A DNA stretch of 64,000 bases from Candidatus Calescibacterium sp. (GTDB lineage Bacteria; Calescibacteriota; Calescibacteriia; Calescibacteriales; Calescibacteriaceae): positions 186,001 to 250,000 of the forward strand of contig JANXBU010000001.1 of NCBI GenBank assembly GCA_025060505.1. The letters are read 5' to 3'. The position numbers and the translations under genes were made by a program. Positions 44,567 to 54,364 of the stretch are shown here, piece after piece (position 1 is the first letter of the stretch; the number at the start of each line of letters is the position of its first letter). Under the pieces are notes generated by a model. The model saw only the letters and a list, made by a program, of their open reading frames with translations. It searched no databases and was not told the origin of the DNA.

Positions 44567-45497
44567 ATATCATTTACGCTCTCATTTTTTAAGGTTGCTA
44601 GTTTTAAATTTAACCTGATAGCTCAAACGACTATCTATCTACCAGAATACAGCGGTTCGGCATTTAGGGGAGCTTTTGGAAATGTACTTTATAAAACGCT
44701 GTGTATCAACAAAAGTGCAGAAACCTGTGATGAATGCATACTTAATCAAAGATGCGTTTACACGTATATTTTCAACCCAATTGCATCAAATTTTCCTGGA
44801 GTAAAAGATATACCTCAACCTTTTGTTATTGAACCTCCAATGGAAGGCTCAAAAGAATATAAACCTTCAAGAAATTGAACTCGGTCTTATTATAATTGGT
44901 GATGCGATAAGATTTCTACCTTATTTTATTTTTGTTTTCAGCGAGGTTGGAAAAGTTGGTGTAGGAAAGGGTAGAGGGAATTACGAACTTCAAAAAGTTT
45001 TCTTGATAAAAGATGGTCAGAATGAAACCATATATACAAAAAATAATGGCATTGTAAAAAACATCGATAAACTATCTTTTGAATTCTCCTATAAACATGA
45101 GGATACCGATAGAGTCACTTTGCATTTCCTGTCTCCCGTTAGAATGAAGTGTGAAGGAAAGCTAGTTTTTGAGCCAGAGTTTCATCACTTAGTTCGTTCT
45201 TTACTTCGCAGAATATATCTTCTTTCTCTTTTCTGGCACAATTTAGAGCTTAAATTAAATTTTTCGGATCTGATTCGAAAATCTGAGAAAGTTGTGGTCA
45301 GAGATATGGATATAAAGTGGTTTGATTGGACAAGATTTTCATCAAGACAAAATACAAAAATGAAGCTTGGTGGTTTTGTTGGCAAAATAACATACGAGGG
45401 AAAACTTACGGAATTTATGCCTTTTCTGAGGCTTGGGGAGCTTATACATATTGGGAAAAATTGCTCTTTCGGTCTTGGCAAATATAAGATCGTTTAG
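44567..45497 (+). pseudogene. Broken Cas6-like RAMP endoribonuclease
   Basis: Two frames read as one protein. Frame A (from about 44570) has SGSAFRGAFGNVLYKTL, a cysteine cluster (CDECILNQRC) and FVIEPPMEGSKEYKP, then TGA near 44876. Frame B (within 44823-45497) continues with GLIIIGDAIRFLPYFIFVF, VGKVGVGKGRGNYEL and the glycine-rich ending HIGKNCSFGLGKYKIV. This is the order of the CRISPR-associated Cas6 family (zinc-binding type). One extra A near AGAAATTG (about 44865-44875) accounts for the shift. Frame A also has no ATG, GTG or TTG start before the conserved part and runs directly from the gatB stop. I call it a pseudogene, or an assembly error. No array or other cas gene is in the window. 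Confidence 0.7.
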
Positions 45498-45584
45498 CTT
45501 TTCAGTTTAATTTTCTTGGTTTTTTAATTTGGTTTAAGGATTTCAATTAGTTAGGATTTCAATCAATGAGATTTATTCAATTTG

Positions 45585-47891
45585 TCAGATGACCTTTCCG
45601 AGAGATATTATTTTTCCCTCAACAAGCTCTTTGCCCATAGCTTGTCTCGTTAGAACAGGAATCTTTTTGGCTGGAAAATATTTATAGTTAATTTTTCCAT
45701 CTGTTTCATAAGTTATTGCAACAGTATCTTCTTCTGAGTTGATAAATATGGCATCAACAACTGGAAGTGCTTTTTCCGGAACAAGCGTTATTCCAACTCC
45801 ACCTTTTGTTTGAACTTTTAATTCAGAAGATTTTATCATTTTAACATATTTCTCAGTTGCGCAAACGAGAAAATTATCTTCTTTTGTTTTCGCAACGGCC
45901 AGAAGAACTTCATCTTTAACATCTCCTCTTGAGAGCTCTATTCCTTTTGATACCCTTGCTGTAATATCAGAGGCCTGAACACCAAGTATCATACCCCCTT
46001 TCGTTACAAAGAATATTTGATCTTCTTCTGAACATTCAACTGCATCTTTTATTTCATCTCCTTCTTCTAATTCAAATATAACTTCGCCCCTTGCTGTGAG
46101 ATCATATACTTCGCTTAATCTGAATTTCTTAGTAAAACCCATTTTCGTTAGAAATACCAGATATTTCTCTTCATAAGCGGGACACACATATATTATCTCT
46201 TCATCTTTTGAGGTTCTAACAAGTGATTTGACTGGCATTCCCTTTTCTGTCCAACTTTTTATCTTTTCAAGACGAACCCTGTACACCTTACCAAGATTTG
46301 AGACACAAGCGAGATCTCCGGATGAGATAAAACTGCTTCTTACAGGAAGTCTCGGTGTTCTTTCGGTCTTTGCAAACGTGTTTATATAAAGGTCATAGGT
46401 TACAATTATTTTGTATTCCTGTGCTACCTCTTCTTTTACAGGTGGTTTATCTGTTATTTCTGTTCTTCTCTGATCTCCGTATTGTTTTTTGATTTCTTCA
46501 AATTCCTGTTTTATAATACCTTTGAGTTTTTCTTCGCTTTTGAGAATTTCTTTGAGCTCTTTGACTTCTTTTAATGTTTTTTCATATTCTTTTTTTATTT
46601 CTTCTGCATCAAGTTTTGAGAGTCTTCCAAGCTTCAGGTCAAGTATAGCCTGAGCTTGAATATCTGTCAGGTCAAATCTTTTGATGAGTTTCTCCTTCGC
46701 CTCGCTCTGATTTTCAGATTTTCTGATCAAAGCTATTACCTCATCTATTGCAGAAAGAGCCTTCATATATCCTTCAAGTATGTGGAGATGTTTCTCTGCC
46801 TTCTCAAGCCTGAATTTTGTTCTTTTGAGGACTATATCTTTTCTGAATTCAATGAAACGTTCAAGTAGTGTTCGTAGATTCACAGATATTGGCTGTATTC
46901 CATCTACAACCAGCATGTTGATAAAGAAGTTTGATTTCAGACCTGTTTTATCGTAAAGTTGTCCAATTATTGGCTCTATTTCAAATCCTTCTTTGACTTC
47001 AACAACGACCCTTATTCCGCGTCTGTCGGATTCATCGGCTACTCTTACTATTCCATCTATTACTTTCTCATTTGAAAGTTCTGCAATTTTTTCAACTATC
47101 TTTGATTTGTTTTCCTGATATGGAACCTCATAAAAGACTATAACTTTTCTTCCTTTGTCACCTTTTTCTATTTTATATCTGGAATATATTGTTATCTGTC
47201 CCTTTCCCTCTTCGTATATTTGTCTGATATCTCCAACGACAATTCCTCCGGTTGGAAAATCCGGACCTTTTATTATTTTCATAATTTCGTCAACTGAACA
47301 TTTAGGTTTATCGAGCATGTATATTAGTGCATCCATGATTTCTGTAATGTTATGAGGTGGAATAGAGGTACTCATTCCAACGGCTATTCCGGAGCTTCCA
47401 TTTACAAGCAAATTTGGGAATCTTGTTGGAAGATATTTGGGTTCTTCAAGGGTTTCATCATAATTTGGTGAGAAATCAACAGTTCCTTCTTCGATATCTT
47501 TGAGAAGTTCTTCCGATATCTTTGTCAAACGAGCCTCGGTGTATCTCATTGCTGCTGGCTCATCCCCATCAATGGAACCAAAATTTCCCTGACCATCTAT
47601 CAATGGGTAGCGCATTACAAAGTCCTGAGCCATACGAACAAGTGCATCATAAACGGGTTTGTCCCCATGAGGATGGTACTTTCCTATACAGCTACCAACA
47701 ATTTTTGCACTTTTTCTATGCTGGGAGTTCGATTTGATGTTCTCCTCCCACATAGTCCATATAATTCTTCTCTGAACCGGTTTTAGTCCATCGCGAATAT
47801 CTGGAATTGCTCTACCTATTATAACACTTAACGAATAACTCAGATAAGATGAAACAAGTTCGTCTTCTATTTTTACCTTGTATATTCCCAT
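45585..47891 (-). CDS. gyrA: DNA gyrase subunit A (type IIA topoisomerase, GyrA/ParC)
   Basis: 768 residues. Winged-helix region IPDIRDGLKPVQRRIIW, GKYHPHGD, catalytic Tyr in AAMRYTEARL, then GSSGIAVGMSTSIPPHN, a coiled coil and a C-terminal beta-pinwheel. The position equal to E. coli Ser83 is Lys (HPHGDKPVYD); Asp87 is kept. The GyrA box is not QRRGGKG; the nearest is QTKGGVG near the end, so a decatenating (topo IV-like) role is not excluded. No gyrB is near. TATAAG lies 7 nt before the ATG. It follows rsmI on the same strand with a 30-bp gap. Confidence 0.9.
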   Translation of the reverse strand: MGIYKVKIEDELVSSYLSYSLSVIIGRAIPDIRDGLKPVQRRIIWTMWEENIKSNSQHRKSAKIVGSCIGKYHPHGDKPVYDALVRMAQDFVMRYPLIDGQGNFGSIDGDEPAAMRYTEARLTKISEELLKDIEEGTVDFSPNYDETLEEPKYLPTRFPNLLVNGSSGIAVGMSTSIPPHNITEIMDALIYMLDKPKCSVDEIMKIIKGPDFPTGGIVVGDIRQIYEEGKGQITIYSRYKIEKGDKGRKVIVFYEVPYQENKSKIVEKIAELSNEKVIDGIVRVADESDRRGIRVVVEVKEGFEIEPIIGQLYDKTGLKSNFFINMLVVDGIQPISVNLRTLLERFIEFRKDIVLKRTKFRLEKAEKHLHILEGYMKALSAIDEVIALIRKSENQSEAKEKLIKRFDLTDIQAQAILDLKLGRLSKLDAEEIKKEYEKTLKEVKELKEILKSEEKLKGIIKQEFEEIKKQYGDQRRTEITDKPPVKEEVAQEYKIIVTYDLYINTFAKTERTPRLPVRSSFISSGDLACVSNLGKVYRVRLEKIKSWTEKGMPVKSLVRTSKDEEIIYVCPAYEEKYLVFLTKMGFTKKFRLSEVYDLTARGEVIFELEEGDEIKDAVECSEEDQIFFVTKGGMILGVQASDITARVSKGIELSRGDVKDEVLLAVAKTKEDNFLVCATEKYVKMIKSSELKVQTKGGVGITLVPEKALPVVDAIFINSEEDTVAITYETDGKINYKYFPAKKIPVLTRQAMGKELVEGKIISLGKVI

Positions 47892-47921
47892 AACTTATCT
47901 TATATTCATCACTGAAAAAAT

Positions 47922-48656
47922 TTATTGATTTTCAACTTGTGGCTTGGGTTGATCAAATGAGTCCGCATCTCTGAATGATACAACAATTGTTATTTCTCCC
48001 TTTATACTTCCTTTTTGTTCTTTCCTTCTGATAAGTTCTTCCATCACATCAGTTATCTTTCCCCTTATGAACTCTTCAAACATTTTCGTCATCTCCCGTG
48101 CTAAAAATACTTGTGATTGTTCTCCAAACACATCAGCAATATCTTGTAGAGTAGAGATTACCCTATGTGGAGATTCGTAGATAACTAGAATCGGGGAGAA
48201 AGGAAGTAATTCCATTCCTCTTTTTATTTTCATAAGGAAGTTTTTTCTGCCTTTCTTTGGTATGAATCCAAGGAAGATAAATCTTGAGGTATCAAAACCG
48301 CAAACAGATAAAGCAGTTGTTACAGCGGAAACACCCGGAATTGGAACAACATTTACACCTTTTTCAGCACAAATTTTAACTATTCTTGAACCCGGATCTG
48401 AGATTGCAGGTGTTCCAGCAGATACTACAAGAACTCCATCTGTGTTTTTAAGTTCTTCTAAAACAGTTTCAGGTAGGTTTTCTTCTTTTGATATTGTAAG
48501 AATTTTCTTTGGTTTTGCACCCAGATAATTCAGGAGTTTCATTGCATATTCTCTCTGCTCGCATATAAATATTTGAGATTTCATAATTATTTCCTTTGCT
48601 CTTTCCGTTATATCTTTTAGGTTCCCAATCGGAGTCCCAACAACAAAAAGTGCCAT
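47922..48656 (-). CDS. rsmI: 16S rRNA (cytidine-1402-2'-O)-methyltransferase RsmI
   Basis: 244 residues of the tetrapyrrole-methylase fold: LFVVGTPIGNLKDIT at the start, VVSAGTPAISDPG, PIPGVSAVTTALSVCG, FLGFIPKKGRK and YESPHRV are all RsmI signatures. It methylates the ribose of C1402 in the ribosomal P site, paired in many bacteria with RsmH. TATATT lies 6 nt upstream of the ATG (48663-48668), the clearest leaderless-type arrangement in the window. Confidence 0.95.
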   Translation of the reverse strand: MALFVVGTPIGNLKDITERAKEIIMKSQIFICEQREYAMKLLNYLGAKPKKILTISKEENLPETVLEELKNTDGVLVVSAGTPAISDPGSRIVKICAEKGVNVVPIPGVSAVTTALSVCGFDTSRFIFLGFIPKKGRKNFLMKIKRGMELLPFSPILVIYESPHRVISTLQDIADVFGEQSQVFLAREMTKMFEEFIRGKITDVMEELIRRKEQKGSIKGEITIVVSFRDADSFDQPKPQVENQ

Positions 48657-48719
48657 AACCAGAATATAAAACTTACAGAATCAGAAATTAAATAAAAAGA
48701 TGCTGATTACTTTATTTTG

Positions 48720-49790
48720 ATGAGAAGGCTCATCATTGTAAGTGATTTACATCTTGGGGCAGGAAGAGCTTCAAAAGCGGGAATTAATTATAGAGAAGAT
48801 TTCGTTTATGATTCCGATTTCTATGAATTTCTAAAATATTGGTCAAAAGATGCCGGAAATTATGAACTTGAACTTGTTCTCAATGGAGATATTATAGACA
48901 TAATCAAGTCTGTATACAGAGATGGAAAGGTTTACAAAAAAGACACAATAGAGTTTTTAAACAACTGCGTTGACGCTCACAAGGTTTTTTTCAGTGCCCT
49001 GAAAGAATTTGAATATGAAGGAGGTAAAATAACTTACATTATTGGCAATCACGATCATGCTATGGCTTCTCCCGAATTACAAGCTTTTCTCTATGAAAAA
49101 ACAGGAATATCTATGAGGTTTGTTAAGAGAGAATATTTTACAGATGGAATATGGATAGAGCATGGGCACAAATATGAAGCAATAAATAGAGTAGATACAG
49201 AAACTGTATGGATAAAAGATGAGAAAGGAAACGAAATTCTGAACATGCCATGGGGTTCAAGGTTTGTTGTTGAAGTCATAGATAAAATCTCCTTCAAAAA
49301 ACCATATCTTGATAGATGGAGACCTCTTGGTAAATCGGTAAAGTGGGGACTGATATTTGAGACAAGGATAACTCTCTACGCTATATTCAGAACAATTTTA
49401 TTCATTCTGAGAAACAGAAGATTTTATGATCCGATAATGAGGAGGAAATTTAAAGTCCCACTGAGATCTGTTATGGATGCTATGGGGCACAAAATCGTAA
49501 ACAGATCTGCTGATGTAATTTTGAGAAGGCCGGAGATAAAAACCGCAATTATGGGACATACACACAAAGGTATGGTTGTTAGACGCGGAAACAAAACTTA
49601 TATAAACACAGGAACATGGATACCTTATGTATCTCTTGATACACCGCAAATAGGTCTTGTAGAAAAAAAGACCTTCTGTATAGTTGAAACAGGAAAAGAT
49701 AAACAGCCATTCAGTGGACTTTTTGTTTGGTATGGAATAAAGAAAGTATTTGACGAAGTTAAAGAATATATGGAAATTCCTCCTGATTAG
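48720..49790 (+). CDS. Calcineurin-like metallophosphoesterase
   Basis: 356 residues from ATG at 48720 (a TTG immediately before it is also open). The five metal-binding blocks are present: SDLHLGAGR, LNGDIIDI, IIGNHDHAM, an intervening His in EHGHKYE and MGHTHKG. A basic, aromatic insert near residues 185-250 (RFYDPIMRRKFKVPL) could bind a membrane, as in lipid A precursor hydrolases (LpxH type), but the substrate is not clear from sequence. It is divergent from rsmI across 63 bp. Confidence 0.87.
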   Translation: MRRLIIVSDLHLGAGRASKAGINYREDFVYDSDFYEFLKYWSKDAGNYELELVLNGDIIDIIKSVYRDGKVYKKDTIEFLNNCVDAHKVFFSALKEFEYEGGKITYIIGNHDHAMASPELQAFLYEKTGISMRFVKREYFTDGIWIEHGHKYEAINRVDTETVWIKDEKGNEILNMPWGSRFVVEVIDKISFKKPYLDRWRPLGKSVKWGLIFETRITLYAIFRTILFILRNRRFYDPIMRRKFKVPLRSVMDAMGHKIVNRSADVILRRPEIKTAIMGHTHKGMVVRRGNKTYINTGTWIPYVSLDTPQIGLVEKKTFCIVETGKDKQPFSGLFVWYGIKKVFDEVKEYMEIPPD

Positions 49791-49841
49791 TTCAGATAGG
49801 AAAGTATATACATATAGGGAATTGCACATAAATAACAAAAT

Positions 49842-49883
49842 TTGAAAAATCAACCTTTAGATAACTTGAAAAATCAACCTTTA
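49842..49883. repeat. 18-bp direct repeat, 24-bp period
   Basis: TTGAAAAATCAACCTTTA at 49842-49859 and 49866-49883, then a partial third copy (AACCTTTA near 49890-49897). The block is flanked by ATTGCAC (49821-49827) and its inverse GTGCAAT (49904-49910), just before the decayed HsdR-N gene. It may be a leftover of the region's decay or a binding site. Confidence 0.55.
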
Positions 49884-49913
49884 TACACTAACCTTTATTT
49901 GAAGTGCAATTAG

Positions 49914-50809
49914 ATGAAGGATATTATAGATACACTTAAGAAAGTTCGAGATAGGATACAGAACTATCAAGAAGAATTGCAGAACAACGAGATGCTTACA
50001 CGTTATGTTCTTATTGATCCTGTTTTGAGAGCTCTTGGATGGGATACCGAAGAATCAAATAAAGTTGTTCCAGAAATTAATGTATTTCAAGGTCGTCCTG
50101 ATTACTCACTTATCTGTGATCAAAAAATATTGGTAATGATAGAAGCGAAAGCTCTAGGAACCGATATAGATAAGTTCAATGAAGCTGGATTCAAATATTG
50201 CTGGCATAATAAAGTTCCTTTTGGTAATTACTGATTAGAGATATCTGGGAGTTACAAGACCTATCTGAAATGTGCGGAAAGATAGTTTTCCGCATTCAGA
50301 TTAGTAAGGATAATCTGGGAAGCGTTGCCGGAAAACTTTTGGCAATTTGGAAAGATGCAATGCCGAACATAGAACCTGCACCAGATTCTATTATTTATCG
50401 CAGTAATCTAACATCCTTAATTCCCAAACAGAAACGAGCATTAACTCTTTCAGATTTGAGAAATATGAACTTTACACGCAAAAAATTAAGAGCAATATTA
50501 CACCTGGGGAATTATAAAATTATCATTAGGAAATGGAAAGAATTACTTGTTTATGTTGCTAGGTTTGGATTATAAGATTTAAAAGACAAGAAAAAATTAC
50601 AACTTGGTAAGATTATAAAAGATAAAAATAAGAAAAGAGATATGGGAAATCCAGTGAGTTTAGATGGAAAATGGTTCGTGGAGACAAATTATAATGCAAA
50701 CAATTGCGTTAGAAATGCCGTAACTATTCTGGAAAAAGCAGGCATTAGTTCATATGTAGAACGCTACAGTGTGAGTAAAAAACTCGTTAAAATCGAGTTT
50801 AGGATGTAA
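49914..50809 (+). pseudogene. Decayed HsdR-N-like (type I restriction N-terminal domain) gene
   Basis: First fragment (49914-50234) holds VLIDPVLRALGWDTEESNKV, PDYSLI and VMIEAKALG, the PD-(D/E)xK-type N-terminal core found in HsdR-N proteins of about 300-350 residues. A frameshift near 50222-50235 moves to a second frame (LIRDIWELQDLSEM ... KLLAIWKDAM), an in-frame TAA stands at 50573-50575, and the same frame resumes to VERYSVSKKLVKIEFRM, ending TAA at 50809. Two lesions make a working gene unlikely. No other restriction-modification gene is nearby. The unit may mark a former defence locus. Confidence 0.75.
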
Positions 50810-50846
50810 CAGTATTGTAAGATTTCGTAGGATCATCGATCCCATT

Positions 50847-52301
50847 TCAATCAGGTTTCATTGCTGGAAAGAGTATAACTTCTTTTATTGAACTTGCACC
50901 AGTGAGTGTCATTATCAATCTATCTATTCCTATTCCTTCACCGGCGGTCGGAGGCATACCATATTCAAGCGCTTTTACAAAGTCCCAATCCATATCTTCA
51001 AGAAGTTCTCTTGTTTTTCTTACTTTCATTTGTTCTTCAAATCTCTTTCTCTGGTCTATTGGATCATTTAACTCAGAAAATCCGTTCGCTACCTCCATAC
51101 CGAAGATGTACAGCTCAAATCTTTCTGTGTAGTCCTGGTCGTCTGATTTGCGTTTTGCAAGCGGTGATGTTGAAACAGGAAAATCAACAACAAATGTGGG
51201 CTCATCAAGTGAATCAGCTATCTTCTCTTCAAAATACTCCAAAACTATTTCCCCCCAATCTTCGGAGTCTGTCTCCATCTTGCCTTTTATTTTTTCCTTC
51301 AGGAGTTTAAGATCCTTTAGTTCCTCCTTAGATATGCCAAGAGATTCAGCTACCTTCTCGGGGATACTTATTCTTTTCAAAGGTAAAGAAAAATTCACTA
51401 CCTTTTCTCCGAGTTTCAAAATTGGTTCCCCGTTTATTGTTTTGCATAGATTATAAAGCAGTTCCTCTGTAAGTTTCATAAGATCTTCATAGTTCGCATA
51501 AGACTGATAAAGCTCAAGCATTGTGAATTCCGGATTATGGTATGAAGTTATTCCCTCGTTTCTGAAATTTTTCCCTATTTCAAATACTCTGTCAAAACCT
51601 CCTACAATCAATCTTTTCAAATAGAGTTCTGGTGCAATTCTCAGAAAAAGGTTCATTTCAAGCTCGTTATGGTAGGTTTTAAAAGGTTTGGCAAGAGCTC
51701 CCGATGGAACTGGTTGAAGGTAAGGGGTTTCGACTTCAACAAATCCTCTTTCGCTCAAAAAATTTCTTATGAAATTGATGATCTTACTTCGCCTTGTAAA
51801 TATGTCCTTTACCTCTGGATTCATTATAAGATCGAGGTATCTGTATCTATATCTTGTTTCTACATCTCTTAAACCATGCCATTTCTCCGGAAGAGGATGG
51901 AGACATTTTGCAAGAATTTTGAGAGATCTTACGTATATGGTTATCTCTCCCTTTTTTGTTCTAAAAATACTCCCTTCAACTCCAACTATATCTCCGGAGT
52001 CCACATATTTTTTAAAGAATTCAAGAAGCTCAGGATTTTGTTTCTTTTCTAAAAAACACTGGATCTTCTCTGTATGATCCTGTATATGAAAGAAAACAGA
52101 ACCTCCAAAATCTCTTATTGTTATTAACCTTCCCGACACTTTGATTGAGGTATCTATGTGTTCTCCAACTTGAATTTTTTGATATTTATCTTTTACTTCC
52201 TTTGCATTTGTGTTTGGAGTATAAAAGTTTTTGTATGGATCCGAACCAGCTTCTACGAGATCTCTCAGCTTTTTCGATCGTATACTGTATTCATCTGACA
52301 T
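50847..52301 (-). CDS. lysS: Lysyl-tRNA synthetase, class II
   Basis: 484 residues. OB-fold anticodon-binding domain (SIKVSGRLITIRDFGGSVF), motif 2 EIGKNFRNEGITSYHNPEFT and motif 3 AGEGIGIDRLIMTLTG are present, with ELDDP-like acidic positions replaced by typical LysS residues. Length matches the bacterial enzyme (about 490-505). The start CAT is at 52299-52301. It has no Shine-Dalgarno. Confidence 0.95.
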   Translation of the reverse strand: MSDEYSIRSKKLRDLVEAGSDPYKNFYTPNTNAKEVKDKYQKIQVGEHIDTSIKVSGRLITIRDFGGSVFFHIQDHTEKIQCFLEKKQNPELLEFFKKYVDSGDIVGVEGSIFRTKKGEITIYVRSLKILAKCLHPLPEKWHGLRDVETRYRYRYLDLIMNPEVKDIFTRRSKIINFIRNFLSERGFVEVETPYLQPVPSGALAKPFKTYHNELEMNLFLRIAPELYLKRLIVGGFDRVFEIGKNFRNEGITSYHNPEFTMLELYQSYANYEDLMKLTEELLYNLCKTINGEPILKLGEKVVNFSLPLKRISIPEKVAESLGISKEELKDLKLLKEKIKGKMETDSEDWGEIVLEYFEEKIADSLDEPTFVVDFPVSTSPLAKRKSDDQDYTERFELYIFGMEVANGFSELNDPIDQRKRFEEQMKVRKTRELLEDMDWDFVKALEYGMPPTAGEGIGIDRLIMTLTGASSIKEVILFPAMKPD

Positions 52302-52549
52302 AATCTCAAATAGATAAACACTCGAAAAATGATTTTCTGAATTCTGAAAATAATGGGGCAGATCTAGATTACTGTGGAAGCTTTAATTTTTCCCAAAATC
52401 TGGGAATATGTAAATCTTCAAATGCTTTGCTATGGGTTCTATCTTAACTAGTAATGATATAAAGATATGCATCAGATTCGAGAGATTCTCGGTGCTTTTT
52501 TCTCTTATCTGCTGAGTTAGAGTATCAAATAATTATTCCGAAATAGAGA

Positions 52550-52702
52550 TCAAAACAGTGTATAAATGAATGGAGATATAGCTGTACTTGATCCAAGGAA
52601 TATAAGAAAACCTAAAATAATCAAAACAAATACGAACGGAATGAGCAAAAGCTTTTTACGTTTCAATACAAAGCCTATGAATTCTTTTACAAAGCTGATC
52701 AT
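52550..52702 (-). CDS. DUF5989-type small membrane protein
   Basis: 50 residues from ATG at 52702 to TGA at 52550. Layout: MISFVKEFIGFVLKRKK, one transmembrane helix (about 19-37) and the ending STAISPFIYTLF, which closely matches DUF5989 proteins (KEFLGELW.. then GSAVAPFIYTLF). These are usually next to SxtJ and a carbamoyltransferase; none is here. The upstream DNA is a TATATATATA run. The rest of the 505-bp spacer (52302-52549 and 52703-52806) shows no other gene. Confidence 0.7.
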   Translation of the reverse strand: MISFVKEFIGFVLKRKKLLLIPFVFVLIILGFLIFLGSSTAISPFIYTLF

Positions 52703-52769
52703 ATATATATAGAAAATATTTTTTTCTTCTTGATTTTTCTGATTTTCAAATTAAAAAATAACTGCTAAA

Positions 52770-52799
52770 TTGCAAAAGCAAAAAATTCCAAAGTAAATT
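52770..52799 (+). promoter_or_regulatory. Promoter of the second carboxyltransferase, leaderless type
   Basis: TTGCAA at 52770-52775, an 18-bp spacer and TAAATT at 52794-52799, 7 nt before the ATG at 52807. There is no Shine-Dalgarno, so transcription would start at the start codon. Confidence 0.5.
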
Positions 52800-52806
52800 C
52801 AGAGAT

Positions 52807-54354
52807 ATGCGAAAAAGCAGATATGAGGTGTTTTTAGATAAAGAAAAAAAGGCTCTTGAGGCAGGTGGCAAAGAGAGAATACAAAAGCAACATGAAGAAG
52901 GGAAACTGACCGCGAGAGAAAGGTTGCTTCTCCTTTTTGATGAAGGAACTTTTGAAGAAATAGACAGATTTGCTGAACATAGAATATCAGAATTCGGTAT
53001 GGAAAAAAGGAAGTATTTAGGAGATGGTGTTATAGTAGGATATGGTAAGATCGACGGAAGGCTCGTTTATGCTTTCTCCCAAGATTTTACAGTATTCGGA
53101 GGAGCTTTAGGTGAAACGTTTGCTAAGAAGGTATGTAAGATCTTTGATATGGCTGCTAAGACCGGCTCCCCGATAATTGGTCTGAACGACTCCGGAGGTG
53201 CAAGAATACAAGAAGGAGTTCTTTCACTTGGTGGCTATGGTGATATATTCCTTAGAAATGTCAGATACTCTGGTGTTATACCTCAAATTTCTGCTATCAT
53301 GGGACCATGTGCGGGAGGTGCGGTTTATTCTCCAGCAGTAACAGACTTTATATTCATGGTAAAAAAAACGAGCTACATGTTCATAACTGGACCTGATGTC
53401 ATAAAGGCAGTTACATACGAGGATGTTACAAAAGAGGAACTTGGGGGAGGTATGGTTCATATGGAAAAGTCTGGTGTTGCGCATTTTCTGGCCGAGAACG
53501 ATGAAGACTGTATAGAGAAGATAAGAAAACTTATGAGCTATATTCCTAGAAATTATCTTGAAGACCCTCCGTTTATTCAGACAGAAGATCCACCGGAGAG
53601 ATACACAGAGGAGCTCAGAACAATTATACCAGAAGAACCTAACTTGGCCTTTGATGTTAGAGATGTTATAAATGTGGTAGTTGATTCAGGAACGTTCTTT
53701 GAAGTACAGTCTGGATATGCTCAGAACATTGTAGTTGGTTTTGCAAGGCTTGCGGGAAAAGTTGTAGGTGTAGTTGGGAACAATCCAGCTCATCTTGCTG
53801 GATGTCTGGATATTAACGCATCTGAGAAAGCTGCCCGTTTTGTTAGATTCTGTGATTGCTTCAACATACCTATTATAACATTTGTTGATGTCCCAGGGTT
53901 CCTCCCTGGAACTGCTCAAGAATACAACGGTATAATAAGAAGGGGAGCTAAACTTCTGTATGCCTATGCAGAAGCAACAGTTCCAAAAATAACACTCATA
54001 ATGAGAAAAGCTTATGGCGGAGCTTATGTCGTGATGGGCTCAAGACACCTTTTCGCTGATTGTGTATTTGCTCTACCGCAGGCAGAAATAGCCGTTATGG
54101 GACCAGAGGGAGCTGTCAACATAATTTTCAGAAAAGAAATAGAATCCGCACCAAATCCCGATGAAGTCAGAAACAGATTCATTGAAGAGTACAAAGAAAA
54201 GTTTGCAAATCCATGGAAAGCTGCTGCGCTTGGATTCATAGATGATGTGATAAAACCAGAAGAAGTAAGAAAGAAAATAGTTAGAGCTCTTGATTCATTT
54301 GAAGATAAGGTTGAAAAACTTCCATCAAAAAAGCACGGAAATATACCACTGTGA
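52807..54354 (+). CDS. Acyl-CoA carboxylase carboxyltransferase (PccB/AccD5-like)
   Basis: 515 residues, the size of propionyl-/acetyl-CoA carboxylase beta subunits. It has [19 protein letters not shown], the N-terminal oxyanion loop [19 protein letters not shown] and the C-terminal loop [21 protein letters not shown], then [20 protein letters not shown]. These are close to canonical PccB. The next gene, 10 bp downstream, is fabD. Since this product could supply malonyl-CoA, an acetyl-CoA carboxylase role is a reasonable inference. No biotin carboxylase gene is in the window. The paralogue at 8.8 kb differs in both loops. Confidence 0.9.
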   Translation: MRKSRYEVFLDKEKKALEAGGKERIQKQHEEGKLTARERLLLLFDEGTFEEIDRFAEHRISEFGMEKRKYLGDGVIVGYGKIDGRLVYAFSQDFTVFGGALGETFAKKVCKIFDMAAKTGSPIIGLNDSGGARIQEGVLSLGGYGDIFLRNVRYSGVIPQISAIMGPCAGGAVYSPAVTDFIFMVKKTSYMFITGPDVIKAVTYEDVTKEELGGGMVHMEKSGVAHFLAENDEDCIEKIRKLMSYIPRNYLEDPPFIQTEDPPERYTEELRTIIPEEPNLAFDVRDVINVVVDSGTFFEVQSGYAQNIVVGFARLAGKVVGVVGNNPAHLAGCLDINASEKAARFVRFCDCFNIPIITFVDVPGFLPGTAQEYNGIIRRGAKLLYAYAEATVPKITLIMRKAYGGAYVVMGSRHLFADCVFALPQAEIAVMGPEGAVNIIFRKEIESAPNPDEVRNRFIEEYKEKFANPWKAAALGFIDDVIKPEEVRKKIVRALDSFEDKVEKLPSKKHGNIPL

Positions 54355-54364
54355 GAATTTCTGT

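Noticed and set aside
45535-45570. GGATTTCAAT repeated twice, resembling the end of some CRISPR repeats
   Set aside because: Only two 9-10-nt copies 17 bp apart; no 25-37-nt repeats or regular spacers, despite the nearby Cas6-like relic.
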